Assembly: GCF_014873145.1 (NCBI RefSeq)
Contig: NZ_JADBEK010000001.1
Location: forward strand, 8,804,001-8,868,000
Direction of reading: 5' to 3'
Origin: Nonomuraea angiospora
GTDB taxonomy: Bacteria; Actinomycetota; Actinomycetes; Streptosporangiales; Streptosporangiaceae
DNA length: 64,000 bases
Shown: one piece after another, positions 48,101-55,074 of the stretch
Numbering within the stretch: position 1 is the stretch's first letter
Layout: every line of letters starts with the position of its first letter
The notes under the pieces: model-generated
Seen by the model: the letters and a program-made list of their open reading frames with translations, nothing else
Database searches by the model: none
What the model was told of the DNA's origin: nothing
Position numbers and translations under genes: made by a program

Positions 48101-51100
48101 CACCTGGACCTTCGTCTACGACGCGGGCGGCAAGATGCTGGCCGCGCTACAGCCGGGCGGCGTGCGCATCGACAACGAGTACGACCAGCTCGGCCGCCTG
48201 GCGCGGGAGAACGGCTCGAACGCCGAGGCCGCCACCCCCGAATGGACCTTCGGCTACGACCGGATGGGCCGCAGCACGACCCTCGGCGACTACACCCTCG
48301 AGTACAACGACCGCGGCCTGCTCACCAAGGTGGCCAAGGCCGGCAAGCAGACCGCGGCGTTCACCTACGACGCGTACGGAAACCCGACCAAGCAGGAGGA
48401 CATCAACGGCGCCACCGTCTACGGCTGGGACGCCGCCGACCGCCTGGAGACCCTTACCGAGCCGGTCAGCGGCCGCACCCTCACTTACGGCTACGACACC
48501 GCCGACCGCCTCAAGACGCTGACCTCGGCCAACCCGGGCGGCAAGCAGGAGTTCGGCTACGACGACCTGGACCGGATCACCAGCCACATCCTGCAGAACG
48601 CGGCCGGCAACCAGCTCTCGAAGATCGCCTACGACTGGGACAAGAACGACAACCTCAAGTCGAAGACCACCGAGGGCTTGGCGGGCGCGGGCACCAACGC
48701 CTACACCTACGACCAGTCCGACCGGATGACGTCCTGGATCGCCCCGGACGGCACCAAGACCACGTACGAGTGGGACGACTCCGGCAACCGGACCAAGGTG
48801 GGCGACAAGACCTTCGCCTACGACGAGCGCAACCGGCTGCTGTCGGGCAACGGCACCGACTACACCTACACGCCACGCGGCACCCTGGCCACCGAGACCA
48901 CCGGCGGGGTGACCAAGCAACTCAAGTTCGACGCCTACGACCAGCTCGTCTCCGACGGCGACGCCACCTACACCTACGACAACCTGGGCCGCCTGAACAC
49001 CAGGACCCAGGGCGGCGTCGAGGAGCGCTTCGTCTACGCCGGCATCGAGAACGACATCATCGCGGTCACCGACCAGGCCGGCACGGTCAAGGCCAGGTTC
49101 GGCCGCGACGCCGACGGCAACCTCGTCGGCCTGGAGGAGAACGGCGTCCGGCTGGGCATCATGAACGACCAGCACGACGACGTGGTCGCCACCTTCTCCG
49201 GCGACGCGGTCGTGGACTCCACCGCCTACAACCCGTTCGGCGAGGTCGTGGCCAGCGTCGGCACCAAGCGCCGCCTCGGCTACCAGGGCGAGTACACCGA
49301 CCCGGTCACCGGCAAGGTCAACATGGCCTCCCGCTGGTACATCCCGGGCACCGGCGGCTTCGCCTCCCGCGACGACTGGACGATCAACCCGTACCCGTCG
49401 ATCAACCTCAACCGCTACACCTACGCCAGCGGCAACCCGCTCGGCTACACCGACCCCTCCGGCAACTGCCCCTTCTGCCTCCCCCTCCTGTTCATGGCGG
49501 TCCGGGTGGCGGCCCAGGCGGCGATCAGGACGGCCGCGGTCCGCGTGGTCTCCCGAGTGATCGCCAAGCAGGCCGTCAAGCAGGTCGCGAAGCAGTCGGT
49601 GAAACAGGTCGCCAAGCAGTCCGTCAAGCAGGTGGCCAAGCAGGGCGGCAAGCAAGCCGTCAAGCAAGGCGGCAGGCAAGCGGTGAAACAGGGCGGCAAG
49701 AAGGTCGTCAAGCAGGCAGGCAAGCGCACGGTCAAACAGGTCGCCAAGCAGGCGGGCAAGCGCACCGTCAAACAGGTCGCCAAGAAGGCCGTGAAGCAGA
49801 TCGCCAAGAAGGCGGGCAAGGCCGCCAAGAAGGCGGTCAAGCAGGTCGGCAAGGCGGCGAAGAAGGTCACCAAGTCGGTCAAGCAGGCCGGCAAGCAGGC
49901 GGGCAAGGCGGCCAAGAAGGTCACCAAGTCAGCGAAGAAGGTGGTCAAGAAGTCCGGCAAGGCCGCCAAGTCGGTGAAGAAGGCGGCGAAGTCGGTCAAG
50001 AAGGCCGGGAAGGGCAGCAGCAAGGTCAAGGAAGCCGTCGTCGACACGATCCTCGACGAGGCGGCGGTCAGCACCGGCATGGACTGGGGCGTCCCCGCCG
50101 ACGAGTGGGACGTCGACATCTCCTGCCGCAGCCTGCGCTCCTGCGTCAAAGATGTGGTCGAGGAGATCACCGAGGACGTCATAGACGAGGTCGTCGACGA
50201 GGTCATCGAGGAGGTCGCTCCAGATCTGCCCGTGGACGTCCCCGGTTACGAGGGCACCACCTGCGGTGGTCCCAGCAGTTTCGTGCCGGGAACGCTGATC
50301 CTCTTGGCCGATGGCTCCCGCAAGCCCATCGAGCTCATCAGGACAGGCGACGAGGTCATGGCCGCGGATCCGGTCACCGGCAGGGTCGAGCCCAGGCCCG
50401 TCACCGCCCTGATCACGAGCGTTGGCACGAAGACGCTGGTGGACATCACGCTTCAGGCCACGAGAGGTGCTTCAGAGACCGGCGCCGACGTGATCACCGC
50501 GACGGAGGCACATCCGTTCTGGGTGCCGGAGCTGAGCCGTTGGGTCAGCGCAGGAAAGCTCCAGCCCGGGACGTGGCTGCAGACCTCGGCAGGCACGTAC
50601 GTACAGATCAAGGCTGTCGAGAAGCGCACTGTCTCACAGCGCGTCCACAACCTGACCGTTGACGACTTCAGCACGTACTACGTCGTCGCGGGAGACTCGG
50701 ATGTACTTGTCCACAACGCCAATCCCGGTCGCGGCGATCGTCGCAACGAGCGGGGGCAGTTCGCCTGCGACCCCGAAAGGATCAAGCCGGGCGAACTCGA
50801 TGAGGACGGTAAGCTCCGTGGTACGAACGAGTCCGGCTACACGACAAGCCGCCCGAACTTCCGAGTGGACACCGTCAATGATGCCTGGAGCGACGCTCCG
50901 CCTGGCCCCTCCGGCGGTGTCTTGTGTGCCAGGCAAGGCCCCAAGTGTCTCGGTGAGATCCACCGCTCTCCTGGCCCAGGCCAGAACCCTGGAGATCTCG
51001 GTCACGACAAGTCGTGGAGCAATAGGCAGTTCGACCCCGAGGTGACCCGCGAGGAAGTCATCGATGAGTACCAAAGGGGTGTAAGACCCGAATGCATTCC

Positions 51101-51137
51101 ATGCAACCGTGGAGCGGGCAACAGGAGTGACTATTAA
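39150..51137 (+). CDS. giant secreted RHS/YD-repeat polymorphic toxin with HINT and HNH/Endo VII-like nuclease tip
   Basis: 3,995 aa. GTG start seven bases after GGAGGG. Order: signal peptide (about 1-42); Pro-rich spacer; 11 beta-rich repeats of about 117 aa (about 179-1463) with motifs VEHDPS and KLQDGWLIRWRVR; one FN3-like unit; RHS shell start (GREFNHVSGNYTHTTTD, about 1570-1780); LamG-like insertion (about 1790-2025, NWHHVVLSG); YD repeats to about 3375; RHS core end (YNPFGEVVAS, GYQGEYTDPVTG, RYTYASGNPLGYTDPSG); hydrophobic then Lys-rich linker (about 3470-3626); PT-HINT autoprocessing domain (Cys3705, FVPGTLILLADGS, ends VLVHN3856). The toxin tip (3857-3995) has CARQGPKCLGEIH, DLGHDKSW and ECIPCNRGAGNRSDY, a treble-clef HNH nuclease resembling the GH-E group. 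Presumed role: contact-dependent killing. Immunity-type genes follow. Confidence 0.93.
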   Translation: MRSCGFGLGLSGPSRWIIRLAAVLVIALLPGLLQLDALPVAADVTPVAPVLPEQQQGTAKNLPHQVGADATRSDVGPDGPAGPGNGKRPKGALPPEKRFELTDEPATGGLKQPPPLPQSDTPDAPKSDAPDTNEKPKGVGRPPMVKPAAWQIVPPPVKKAVTRVSGAAHTAFAVTAAAPTVSSVSSSGKLSSGIWTFSNTTPYFSAVVTEPSGNAVTLGVEIEHDPSVPAQGTGLIWSGQETSHSSSGTRVYSPFVPSGKLQDGWLIRWRVRGLSSGTAGAWSSWQAGKIDVSKPTVSSLGAYTGTLNSGLWTFSSTTPYFTALVNDPEGRSVLFKAEVEHDPSAGGQGSGLIWSGRDNVSFAPGSRAYSLTVPSGKLQDGWLIRWRVRAEYGSVAGPWSEWQAGKIDTSKPTVSALSSTGVASGGMWWFSDATPYFTALVTDPDGRSMSLGAEVEHDPSAAGQGFGLIWSGQDNVSFPSGSRAYSLSVPSGKLQDGWQIRWRVRAVAGGVAGPWSDWQAGKIDLSKPTVSSLDAYAGTLNSGLWTFSSTTPYFTAVVSDPEDRSVNLRAEVEHDPSVPSQGSGQIWTDKDIVSFGSGTRAYSKTVPSGKLQDGWLIRWRVRAEYGSVLGPWSEWQTGRIDTSKPTVSELGGYTGTLSSGLWTFSSATPYFTAVVTDPEGRSVQLAAEVEHDPAAPAGQGSGRIWSGTDVTSFPSGSRAYSLSVPSGKLQDGWLIRWRVRAQYGSVAGPWSEWQTSKIDTNKPTVASLGAYAGTLGSSSWTFTSTTPYFTAVVTDPEDRRMLFTAEVEHDPAAPAGQGSGRIWSGTDVTSFTSGSRAYSLSVPSGRLQDGWLIRWRVRATADGTSGPWSEWQTGKIDLSKPTVASLGAYTGTLSSGLWTFSSTTPYFTAVVTDPEDRRMLFTAEVEHDPSVPSQGSGRIWSGTDVTSFTSGSSAYSLSVPSGRLQDGWLIRWRVRATADGTSGPWSQWQTGKIEVSKPAGTGLGALPATQGSGLWTFSTLTPSFYLKVTDPGGAASLLSAEVEHDPSVPGQGAGVIWSGTGTTSYPSGSNTWVQVPSAKLQDGWLVRWRVRSVTGRTTGNWTDWQTARVDIGKPAITAPGLTPGTQGDGSWTASSVTPWVYAKVTDPDSRASYLGVEIEHDPNAPAQGTGLIHSATATTSYASGSNAWIQVPTAKLQDGWLIRWRVRGRTTSGVNGPWTDWQSAKIDLKKGSVAGLGATPGTAESGVWTLASLTPNLYATVTDPENRNAYLRAEVEHDPSVPSQGSGQIWTARTSTAVAPGTRAYLQVPSAKLQDQWLIRWRVRAETGSLVGPWSEWVSAKVDLKRPSVEDLGMSPGTRGTASWTAGSLTPWLYASVTDPQNRRSYLGMEIEHDPAVPAQGTGQIYAGTGTTSYASGTRAWTVVPASKLKDGWQIRWRVRAVTTSSVTGPWSDWVSSKVSALPFKTFSPDNNSQVGTLTPVVSAHAQPLNEAEVKYWFQVCAGTQPNWTWCEASKEWSTAGSFKVPANKLKWGETYYWYVSATANGSTVTSSWRAFTPTPEQGTINALLTSGTNGREFNHVSGNYTHTTTDITVPVAGVPLSVTRTYNSLDPRTDQAFGAGWTTRWDMRLENEPQSATVLVTYPDGRQVRFAAKGDGTYAPPAGTHATMAKVDGGWRLMDKSSTSYWFDSEGRLTRLTDSRNRTQDLEYGADGKLAKATATGGRSLAFTWTGNHVTSVSTDPVDGSPITWTYQYDGDKLAKVCPPGAGTACTTYSYTDASRYRSITLDSNPVSYWRLGESGTATGTKVASATAWNMGTDDAKLTGPGGDLVAGVPGALGGSSDTAMRFKGAANSTYVSLPSATISGRGGSLAVEAWFKTTGSGTIIGYQNSATNTPTAFTPALYVGTDGKLRGQFYTGKPEPITSAAAVNDGNWHHVVLSGAENTQTLFLDGQVVGTLSGQIGGGDRNITHLDQWETRIGHGFASSAWPATTSSTAAFPFAGDIDEVALYGKPMGLGLVRTHYAARLAQPQLAKIVQPSGRVWAENAYAADGGRLTTHTDDNGGQWKLSAPNYTLESTTLRVAATTVTDPNGKTLVYADDPMRGYRTISRTDQLGHVTRYSYDVGGFLTKVVDRNGNGADLFWDVRGNMIAKKTCRDAKSCFTEYFDYYLKVDDLFDPRNDQVIVHRDGRSSSRDDERYATTWTFNSYGEEVAETTPPTSDFPQGRKTETVYTDGTEAAVGGGTTPAGLAKSETDYKGKATTYAYTASGDLAQVETPAGLITKFTHDAVGRVRTKTEISSANPDGVTSTFTYDAMNRVLTHKGPGIKNEVTGVTHTSQVTYTYDLDGNTLTETAADLTGGDPARTITYTYDGFGQVETMTGPENGKITYTWNGLGDRTSLVDELGNRYEFGYTPRGELATRTLKGWTGSPVAPQPATDVVLESYAYDPEGRMASHADAMGRKISYTYFADDSLSQVIADDVKLNGSTTPRDVILESNTYDPSGNVVRVDGGGGIERTDYEFDAADRLTSQTFDPEKLARKTAYVYDANDNVTKVTRTAAGTSRTETIGYVYNDDDLLVRQTVENGDQDVTISVKRDERGLIQERTDPRGAAAGAEAAAFTTHYRYDAAGRLAEVKAPEVKVETYGAAAKNERPTTRIGYDTAGNRTHEMDEAGDITTSVFDRLGRLVSVSQPQYQQPGGGTLTPKEIYAYNPMGQVTSFTDARGSTWTTEYDALGNRVRVTEPAVTGQPAGQWVYEYDLGGELLAAVDPTGARVQNTYDDLGRAITATVIERKPSLDAYITNLEYNDAGARTKEIGPLGRTTTWEVNADGEITKETDPAGNATTYEYDLAGRSTKVTNPLNNSTINEYDLAGRQIAVKETDSTGKELRTTTFGYDLAGNETSETSPEGHTIRSVYDATDLLTELTEPVSDGKTIKTTYGYDATGGLTRTTDGRGNTTWTTYNSLGLTEKTIEPATTAHPNEADRTWTFVYDAGGKMLAALQPGGVRIDNEYDQLGRLARENGSNAEAATPEWTFGYDRMGRSTTLGDYTLEYNDRGLLTKVAKAGKQTAAFTYDAYGNPTKQEDINGATVYGWDAADRLETLTEPVSGRTLTYGYDTADRLKTLTSANPGGKQEFGYDDLDRITSHILQNAAGNQLSKIAYDWDKNDNLKSKTTEGLAGAGTNAYTYDQSDRMTSWIAPDGTKTTYEWDDSGNRTKVGDKTFAYDERNRLLSGNGTDYTYTPRGTLATETTGGVTKQLKFDAYDQLVSDGDATYTYDNLGRLNTRTQGGVEERFVYAGIENDIIAVTDQAGTVKARFGRDADGNLVGLEENGVRLGIMNDQHDDVVATFSGDAVVDSTAYNPFGEVVASVGTKRRLGYQGEYTDPVTGKVNMASRWYIPGTGGFASRDDWTINPYPSINLNRYTYASGNPLGYTDPSGNCPFCLPLLFMAVRVAAQAAIRTAAVRVVSRVIAKQAVKQVAKQSVKQVAKQSVKQVAKQGGKQAVKQGGRQAVKQGGKKVVKQAGKRTVKQVAKQAGKRTVKQVAKKAVKQIAKKAGKAAKKAVKQVGKAAKKVTKSVKQAGKQAGKAAKKVTKSAKKVVKKSGKAAKSVKKAAKSVKKAGKGSSKVKEAVVDTILDEAAVSTGMDWGVPADEWDVDISCRSLRSCVKDVVEEITEDVIDEVVDEVIEEVAPDLPVDVPGYEGTTCGGPSSFVPGTLILLADGSRKPIELIRTGDEVMAADPVTGRVEPRPVTALITSVGTKTLVDITLQATRGASETGADVITATEAHPFWVPELSRWVSAGKLQPGTWLQTSAGTYVQIKAVEKRTVSQRVHNLTVDDFSTYYVVAGDSDVLVHNANPGRGDRRNERGQFACDPERIKPGELDEDGKLRGTNESGYTTSRPNFRVDTVNDAWSDAPPGPSGGVLCARQGPKCLGEIHRSPGPGQNPGDLGHDKSWSNRQFDPEVTREEVIDEYQRGVRPECIPCNRGAGNRSDY
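39685..43536 (+). repeat. 11 tandem coding repeats of about 350 bp in the toxin N-terminus
   Basis: Units of 345-354 bp begin near 39685, 40030, 40381, 40729, 41080, 41434, 41788, 42139, 42487, 42838 and 43189. Units 5-7 are almost identical over long stretches (for example 41218-41370 and 41572-41724), showing recent duplication or gene conversion; units 8-11 are more diverged. Confidence 0.9.
49558..50027 (+). repeat. Lys-rich short-period coding repeats in the toxin linker
   Basis: Encodes about 155 residues of KQVAKQ-, KQGGK- and KAAKK-type units, preceded by a hydrophobic stretch (LLFMAVRVAAQAAI). Very basic; sits between the RHS shell and the HINT domain. Confidence 0.85.
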
Positions 51138-51149
51138 AAGGCTGGTTGA

Positions 51150-51719
51150 ATGCCGATTCTGATCGATCATCTGGAACGGCGACTTGGGGTGATGGAGGGT
51201 GGCCGGCGGATTGCCGGATTGCCGGAGGGCGGGTCCCTCTCCATCGCTCGCTTCGCCAACGGGCAATTGCAGGGAGTGGTCTCTTACGCCTCGATCGGTC
51301 TGAGCAATGTACCGCTGCAGTCGCGATCCGCTCCACGAGGGCTGCATATGGAGTTGATCGCGTGCGAATATCAACGGGATGACACCGATGACTCCCTGCC
51401 GAGCGCTCTGACCGCGCTGGCCGCACGTCTGCTGCGCGAGGAAACCGCGATCCTGCGTGGCGAGGTCGTGCGGCTGCCCGGACCGTTGCGTCCCGATAGT
51501 GCCATGGTGGGGCTCTATGCTGCACTACCGGTGTACTTCGATCCCCCGTTCAAATCGGTTGTGGTGGAGAACGATTGCCATGTCGCGGTGGTATGGCTGG
51601 TGCCAGTCGGAGCTATGGAGATTCGGTACATCGAGAAATTCGGCTACCCGGCGTTCGAAGGCGAACTCGTCGCGCGCGCCCCGGATCTCCTGGATCTCCG
51701 CCGCGGCGAGATCGTCTGA
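51150..51719 (+). CDS. SUFU-family immunity protein (presumed cognate)
   Basis: 189 aa, 12 bp after the toxin stop, so co-transcribed. The C-terminal half VVWLVPVGAMEIRYIEKFG, PAFEGELV, PDLLDLRRGEIV matches the end of suppressor-of-fused (SUFU) domain proteins, one of the large immunity superfamilies of polymorphic toxin systems. The first gene after such a toxin is usually its inhibitor; direct proof is lacking. Intact, unlike the next two. AAGG lies eight bases before the ATG. Confidence 0.75.
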   Translation: MPILIDHLERRLGVMEGGRRIAGLPEGGSLSIARFANGQLQGVVSYASIGLSNVPLQSRSAPRGLHMELIACEYQRDDTDDSLPSALTALAARLLREETAILRGEVVRLPGPLRPDSAMVGLYAALPVYFDPPFKSVVVENDCHVAVVWLVPVGAMEIRYIEKFGYPAFEGELVARAPDLLDLRRGEIV

Positions 51720-52219
51720 TGCCGATGGCCCCTCCGCCCGCCGAGCGGCGGAAGCTGTTCTAGATAGCCTCCGACTTGGAGGAGGCGGGGGATTGGCCGC
51801 CGGTTTCCGTTGAGCGCTTCTGGGGTGAGAAGGTGGACATCAAGTATGCGGTCAAGATAGTCAACACTCCCTTATTCGCGAGCGAGATCGCCTACGGCGA
51901 TATAGTTCGTGTGCGCCCCGACCATGGCCGGCGGGAGTTGGTGTTCGAGAGGCTGATCTCGGAGTCCGAGCATTCGGCGGTTCGCGTGATCTTGACGGGT
52001 GTGGACGTGCGGGCCGAAGTCCAGGAGTTGGTGAGCGCTGCGGGATGCACGTGGGAGTCGGGCCGTTTCTCGTCGCTCCTTGCGATCGACATTCCTGCGG
52101 AGGCTGACTATCGCGCCCTTCGGCAGAGCCTTCTGGGATTGAAGAGCGCAGGCAAGATCGGGCTTCAGGAGAGTGCCGTCTCGAACGTCCATCGCCGGCA
52201 GTTCGAAAGCTTCCCGTGA
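51719..52219 (+). pseudogene. DUF4265 immunity-type gene interrupted by an amber codon
   Basis: ATG 51719 overlaps the SUFU stop (TGATG), reads MPMAPPPAERRKLF, hits TAG at 51761-51763, and continues in the same frame as IASDLEEAGDWPPVSVERFW, then IVNTPLFASEIAYGDIVRV, ERLISESEHSAVRVI to 52219. The pieces on both sides of the TAG align with one DUF4265 N-terminus (KLFxI-D--DWPPVS-E-W), so a single substitution (for example CAG to TAG) explains it. Reinitiation at TTG 51776 could give a 147-aa product. Gene is either broken, read through, or a sequencing error. Confidence 0.65.
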
Positions 52220-52288
52220 TTGCCCGGAGCGTTGCGAAACGCTACTACGGCAGCCTCGGATGTAAGGCGAGGTGAGGCATTGAAGTTC

Positions 52289-52714
52289 ATGCCAGAGGTG
52301 GAACAGGTATTGCGTCGCTCCGGCTGGTTCCCCGGCAGGCGGATCGACATCGAACCCTGGCAGGCGTCCATGCCCATGTTTGATTGGCATGCTGCGGCGG
52401 AGAAATTCCTCTGCGAGTTCGGCGGCCTGAGGGTGGATGTCAGAGGGCCCGGGATAACGGTTGCTCGCGAGCCGTTTGAAATCGACCCGGAGCTGACGAG
52501 AGGAGAAAAAGGCAGGTTCTCGGAGCTGTCAGCGATGTTCTTCCGCAGGTTCTGCCCGGTCGGTGAGCTCGGCGGGTAATTCTTCCTTGCTATCGATGAG
52601 GAGGGGATAATGTATCTGCTCAGTGGTTGGGCCTTCCGGGTCGGCAGGATGGACGAAGGGCTGGAACGTCTGATCACTGGTGTCAAGGCAGAGAAGCTTG
52701 CGGCACCTCAATAA
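52289..52714 (+). pseudogene. SUKH-3 immunity-type gene interrupted by an ochre codon
   Basis: MPEVEQVLRRSGWFPGRRID, WHAAAEKFLCEFGGL, the GPGITVAREPFEIDPE block and FCPVGELGG form the first two thirds of a SUKH-3 protein, then TAA (52577-52579). The same frame continues without a gap as FFLAIDEEGIMYLLSGWAF, MDEGLERLITG to a stop at 52712-52714, exactly the expected SUKH-3 C-terminus. One base change (for example TAC to TAA) restores a 141-aa protein. Start ATG 52289 (GGTGAGG 11 bp upstream) or TTG 52280. The truncated 96-aa product lacks the last beta-strands and helix. Confidence 0.75.
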
Positions 52715-52790
52715 GGGCTCCAGGGGAACCGCAATTCCTGCGTCATTCGCCTGCCCTTCAAAGAAGGCCGGCGCCGCATGAGAGAGTGTG

Positions 52791-53531
52791 ATGTCCGAAC
52801 AGTTCAGTGACGAAGGCGCTGCGGCGCGCGGAGGGCGGAAGGGTCTATCCGCCTTATCCGGCTGGAGACGGGGAGCAGTCGTCGGCGGATGTTTCGCATG
52901 TGGGCTGGTCCTGGCCTTTCACTTCGCGGTGACCTTTCTTTACGTCGCCCCCTGGAACCCGGTCTACGACCGCACCTCCTCGGTGGTCGACGCATACATC
53001 GACCCCTACTTCGGCCAGAACTGGGAGCTGTTCGCCCCCGACCCCATTGACTACAACCCGCGCGTCCTCGTCCGTGCCAAGGTCAAGGATCCGAGCGGTT
53101 GGGAGCGGCACACCGGCTACATCGACATCATCGAGCCCGAGCTGGACAAGGCCCGCGGGACGCTGTTCGCCTCCCGGGTGGCGCGGCTGGTCGGTGGGGC
53201 GCGGCAGATGATGACGGATGCGGACGTCGAGCCGGTGATGCCGGAGGGGACCGAGGAGGAGGAAGAAGCCGAGGAGGAGCCCGCGGAGGAGCCGGACAAG
53301 GAGTTCCAGGCGCAGGCGATCCAGCACATGACGGTCATCGCGACGCTGGCGGCGCGGGCCAAGTGGGGTGACGGGGTGACGGCGGTGCAGGTGCGGGTGA
53401 GCGATCAGGTGATTCCGCGCTGGGAGGACCAGGACGCCGAGATCGACAAGACCTACGGGGACTTTCCGTGGTGGGCGCCGGCGCCGGTGAGCGCTGAGGC
53501 CGTACGGCTGTGGAAGGACGCGCACGAATGA
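52791..53531 (+). CDS. DUF5819 family membrane protein
   Basis: 246 aa. One N-terminal membrane helix (VVGGCFACGLVLAFHFAVTF) then YVAPWNPVYDRTSSVVDAYIDPYFGQNWELFAPDP, the DUF5819 signature. An acidic Glu stretch lies around residues 160-178. Function unknown; the C-terminal domain is predicted outside. Overlaps the HTTM gene by ATGA; the pair is a recurrent two-gene unit. Confidence 0.85.
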   Translation: MSEQFSDEGAAARGGRKGLSALSGWRRGAVVGGCFACGLVLAFHFAVTFLYVAPWNPVYDRTSSVVDAYIDPYFGQNWELFAPDPIDYNPRVLVRAKVKDPSGWERHTGYIDIIEPELDKARGTLFASRVARLVGGARQMMTDADVEPVMPEGTEEEEEAEEEPAEEPDKEFQAQAIQHMTVIATLAARAKWGDGVTAVQVRVSDQVIPRWEDQDAEIDKTYGDFPWWAPAPVSAEAVRLWKDAHE

Positions 53532-54616
53532 GACTCGCACGAATGAGCGGCGTGACGGCGCAGGTGCGGGAGCGGGGCCGGGAGCGGGCTCGGGAGCTGG
53601 CCGGGCGCGGGTGGGAGCTGCTGGAGCGGGTCAGCGGGGTCCGGTACGGGTTGTACGGGCTCGCGGTGCTGCGCATCGGCTACGGGCTGGTGCTGCTGGC
53701 GCATCTGCTGGTCAACTACGTTGATCGGCGGGTGCTGTGGGGGCCGGAGTCGCCCTGGACGCCGAAGCTGCTGAAGGAGGACCTCGCCGGGGACGAGACG
53801 TTCTCGGTCTTCGCGTTCTCGGATTCGGGTCCGTACTTCGAAGTGGTCTACCACCTGTTCATCGTGATCGTCGTGGCGTTCGTCGTCGGGTGGCGCACGC
53901 GGTTCGTCACGCCGCTGCTCGCCGTCATGGTGTGGTCGTGGCACGAGCGGGAGCCGTGGATCCTCGACGGCGGCGACAACATCATGCAGCTCGTGCTGAT
54001 CTACGCGTGTTTCGCCCAGCTCTCGGGGCGGTGGTCGCTGGACGCGCGGCGGCTGGCGCGCAAGGGGTGGGTTCCCGCCCCGGACAGCGTGCGGTGGCGG
54101 CTGGTCACGGTGTTGCACAACAGTGCCCTGCTGGCGTGCCTGCTGCAGGTCAGCATCCTCTACATGAACGCCGGGCTGCTCAAGGTGCGCGGCGAGATGT
54201 GGCAGGAGGGGACCGCGCTCTACTACACGCTCCAGGTCGAGGAGTTCCAGCCGTTCCCGTGGCTGAGCCGGCTCGTGTACGAGAACGATCTGTTCGTGAC
54301 GGCCGGCACGTACGCCGCCGTGCTCGTGCAGGTGGCCTTCCCGCTGCTGATGCTCAACCCGATCAGCAGGCGGCTGGGGCTGGTCGCCGTGACCGGGATG
54401 CACCTGGGGATCGGCCTGTTCATGGGGCTGTCGTCGTTCTCGCTCATCATGATCACCTCTGACCTGCTGTTCGTCAGGGGGGCCACGTATCAGCGGGCCG
54501 GACGGGTGGTGAAGGCGGCGTACCGGTGGGTGCGGTCGCGACGGCGCGGCGGGGCCGACGGTGGGGTTCCGGTGGCCGTACGGCCGGAGCAGCCGCTGGT
54601 CCTGGAGAAGCCGTAG
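53528..54616 (+). CDS. HTTM-domain multi-pass membrane protein (SdpB/VKGC-like)
   Basis: 362 aa, multiple membrane helices (for example VVYHLFIVIVVAFVVGWRTR and ALLACLLQVSILYMNAGLLK). ILYMNAGLLKVRGEMW and WHEREPWILDGGDNIMQLVLIYACF are hallmarks of the HTTM domain shared with vitamin K-dependent gamma-carboxylase. The carboxylase catalytic Lys context is not evident. Probably acts with the co-translated DUF5819 protein; substrate unknown. Confidence 0.85.
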   Translation: MRLARMSGVTAQVRERGRERARELAGRGWELLERVSGVRYGLYGLAVLRIGYGLVLLAHLLVNYVDRRVLWGPESPWTPKLLKEDLAGDETFSVFAFSDSGPYFEVVYHLFIVIVVAFVVGWRTRFVTPLLAVMVWSWHEREPWILDGGDNIMQLVLIYACFAQLSGRWSLDARRLARKGWVPAPDSVRWRLVTVLHNSALLACLLQVSILYMNAGLLKVRGEMWQEGTALYYTLQVEEFQPFPWLSRLVYENDLFVTAGTYAAVLVQVAFPLLMLNPISRRLGLVAVTGMHLGIGLFMGLSSFSLIMITSDLLFVRGATYQRAGRVVKAAYRWVRSRRRGGADGGVPVAVRPEQPLVLEKP

Positions 54617-55045
54617 GTGTCTACGCTGTATACGGGAGCGATCGCAGTGCTGGCCGCCGCCTGGACCGGTCGCGTCTCCTCCGGCGGGCTGGAGGAGCGG
54701 ATGGCGGCGGCGCTCGACGACTTTCTCGGCTTCGCGCTCGGCAGCCGCCACCTGTACCGGTTCCTCGTCTCCCGACGCCTGGGCGGGGGCGTGGCGGTTC
54801 CCTGAGGACTTCCGTGACGGGCAGGGGCCGCCGTCAAGCGTCGTCGCCGGGCTCGTGGAGGAGGGCATGCGTACGGGGCGGCTGCGCGAGGACGATCCGC
54901 TGGAGACGGCGATGACGATCACGTCGAGCGCCAGGGGCTGGTCCAGCAGTACCTGAGCGGGCGGATCGGGATGGACGAGGCCGACTTCCGCGCGCTCTGC
55001 CACCGGCCGACCGGGCGGATCATCAGGGGGTTCCCCGCGGAATAA
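54617..55045 (+). pseudogene. frameshifted C-terminal remnant of a TetR regulator
   Basis: Three successive frames spell one TetR C-terminal domain: LLxG-type helix ending HLYRFLVSRRLGGGV (to about 54790), then WRFPEDFRDGQGP, VVAGLVEEGMRTGRLREDD, AMTITSSA (to about 54930), then GLVQQYLSGRIGMDEADFRA, LCHRPTGRIIRG, ending TAA 55043-55045. Two frameshifts are needed and the N-terminal HTH is missing, so it cannot be functional. Confidence 0.7.
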
Positions 55046-55074
55046 GCGGTCCTGAGCCGGTGTCCTTGGTTTTC

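Noticed and set aside
50250..50300. Loss of the catalytic Cys in the HINT domain because Cys is separated from the SFVPGT motif by extra residues
   Set aside because: Spacing between the Cys and the FVPGT strand varies in HINT proteins, and a Cys is present; not enough to claim inactivation.
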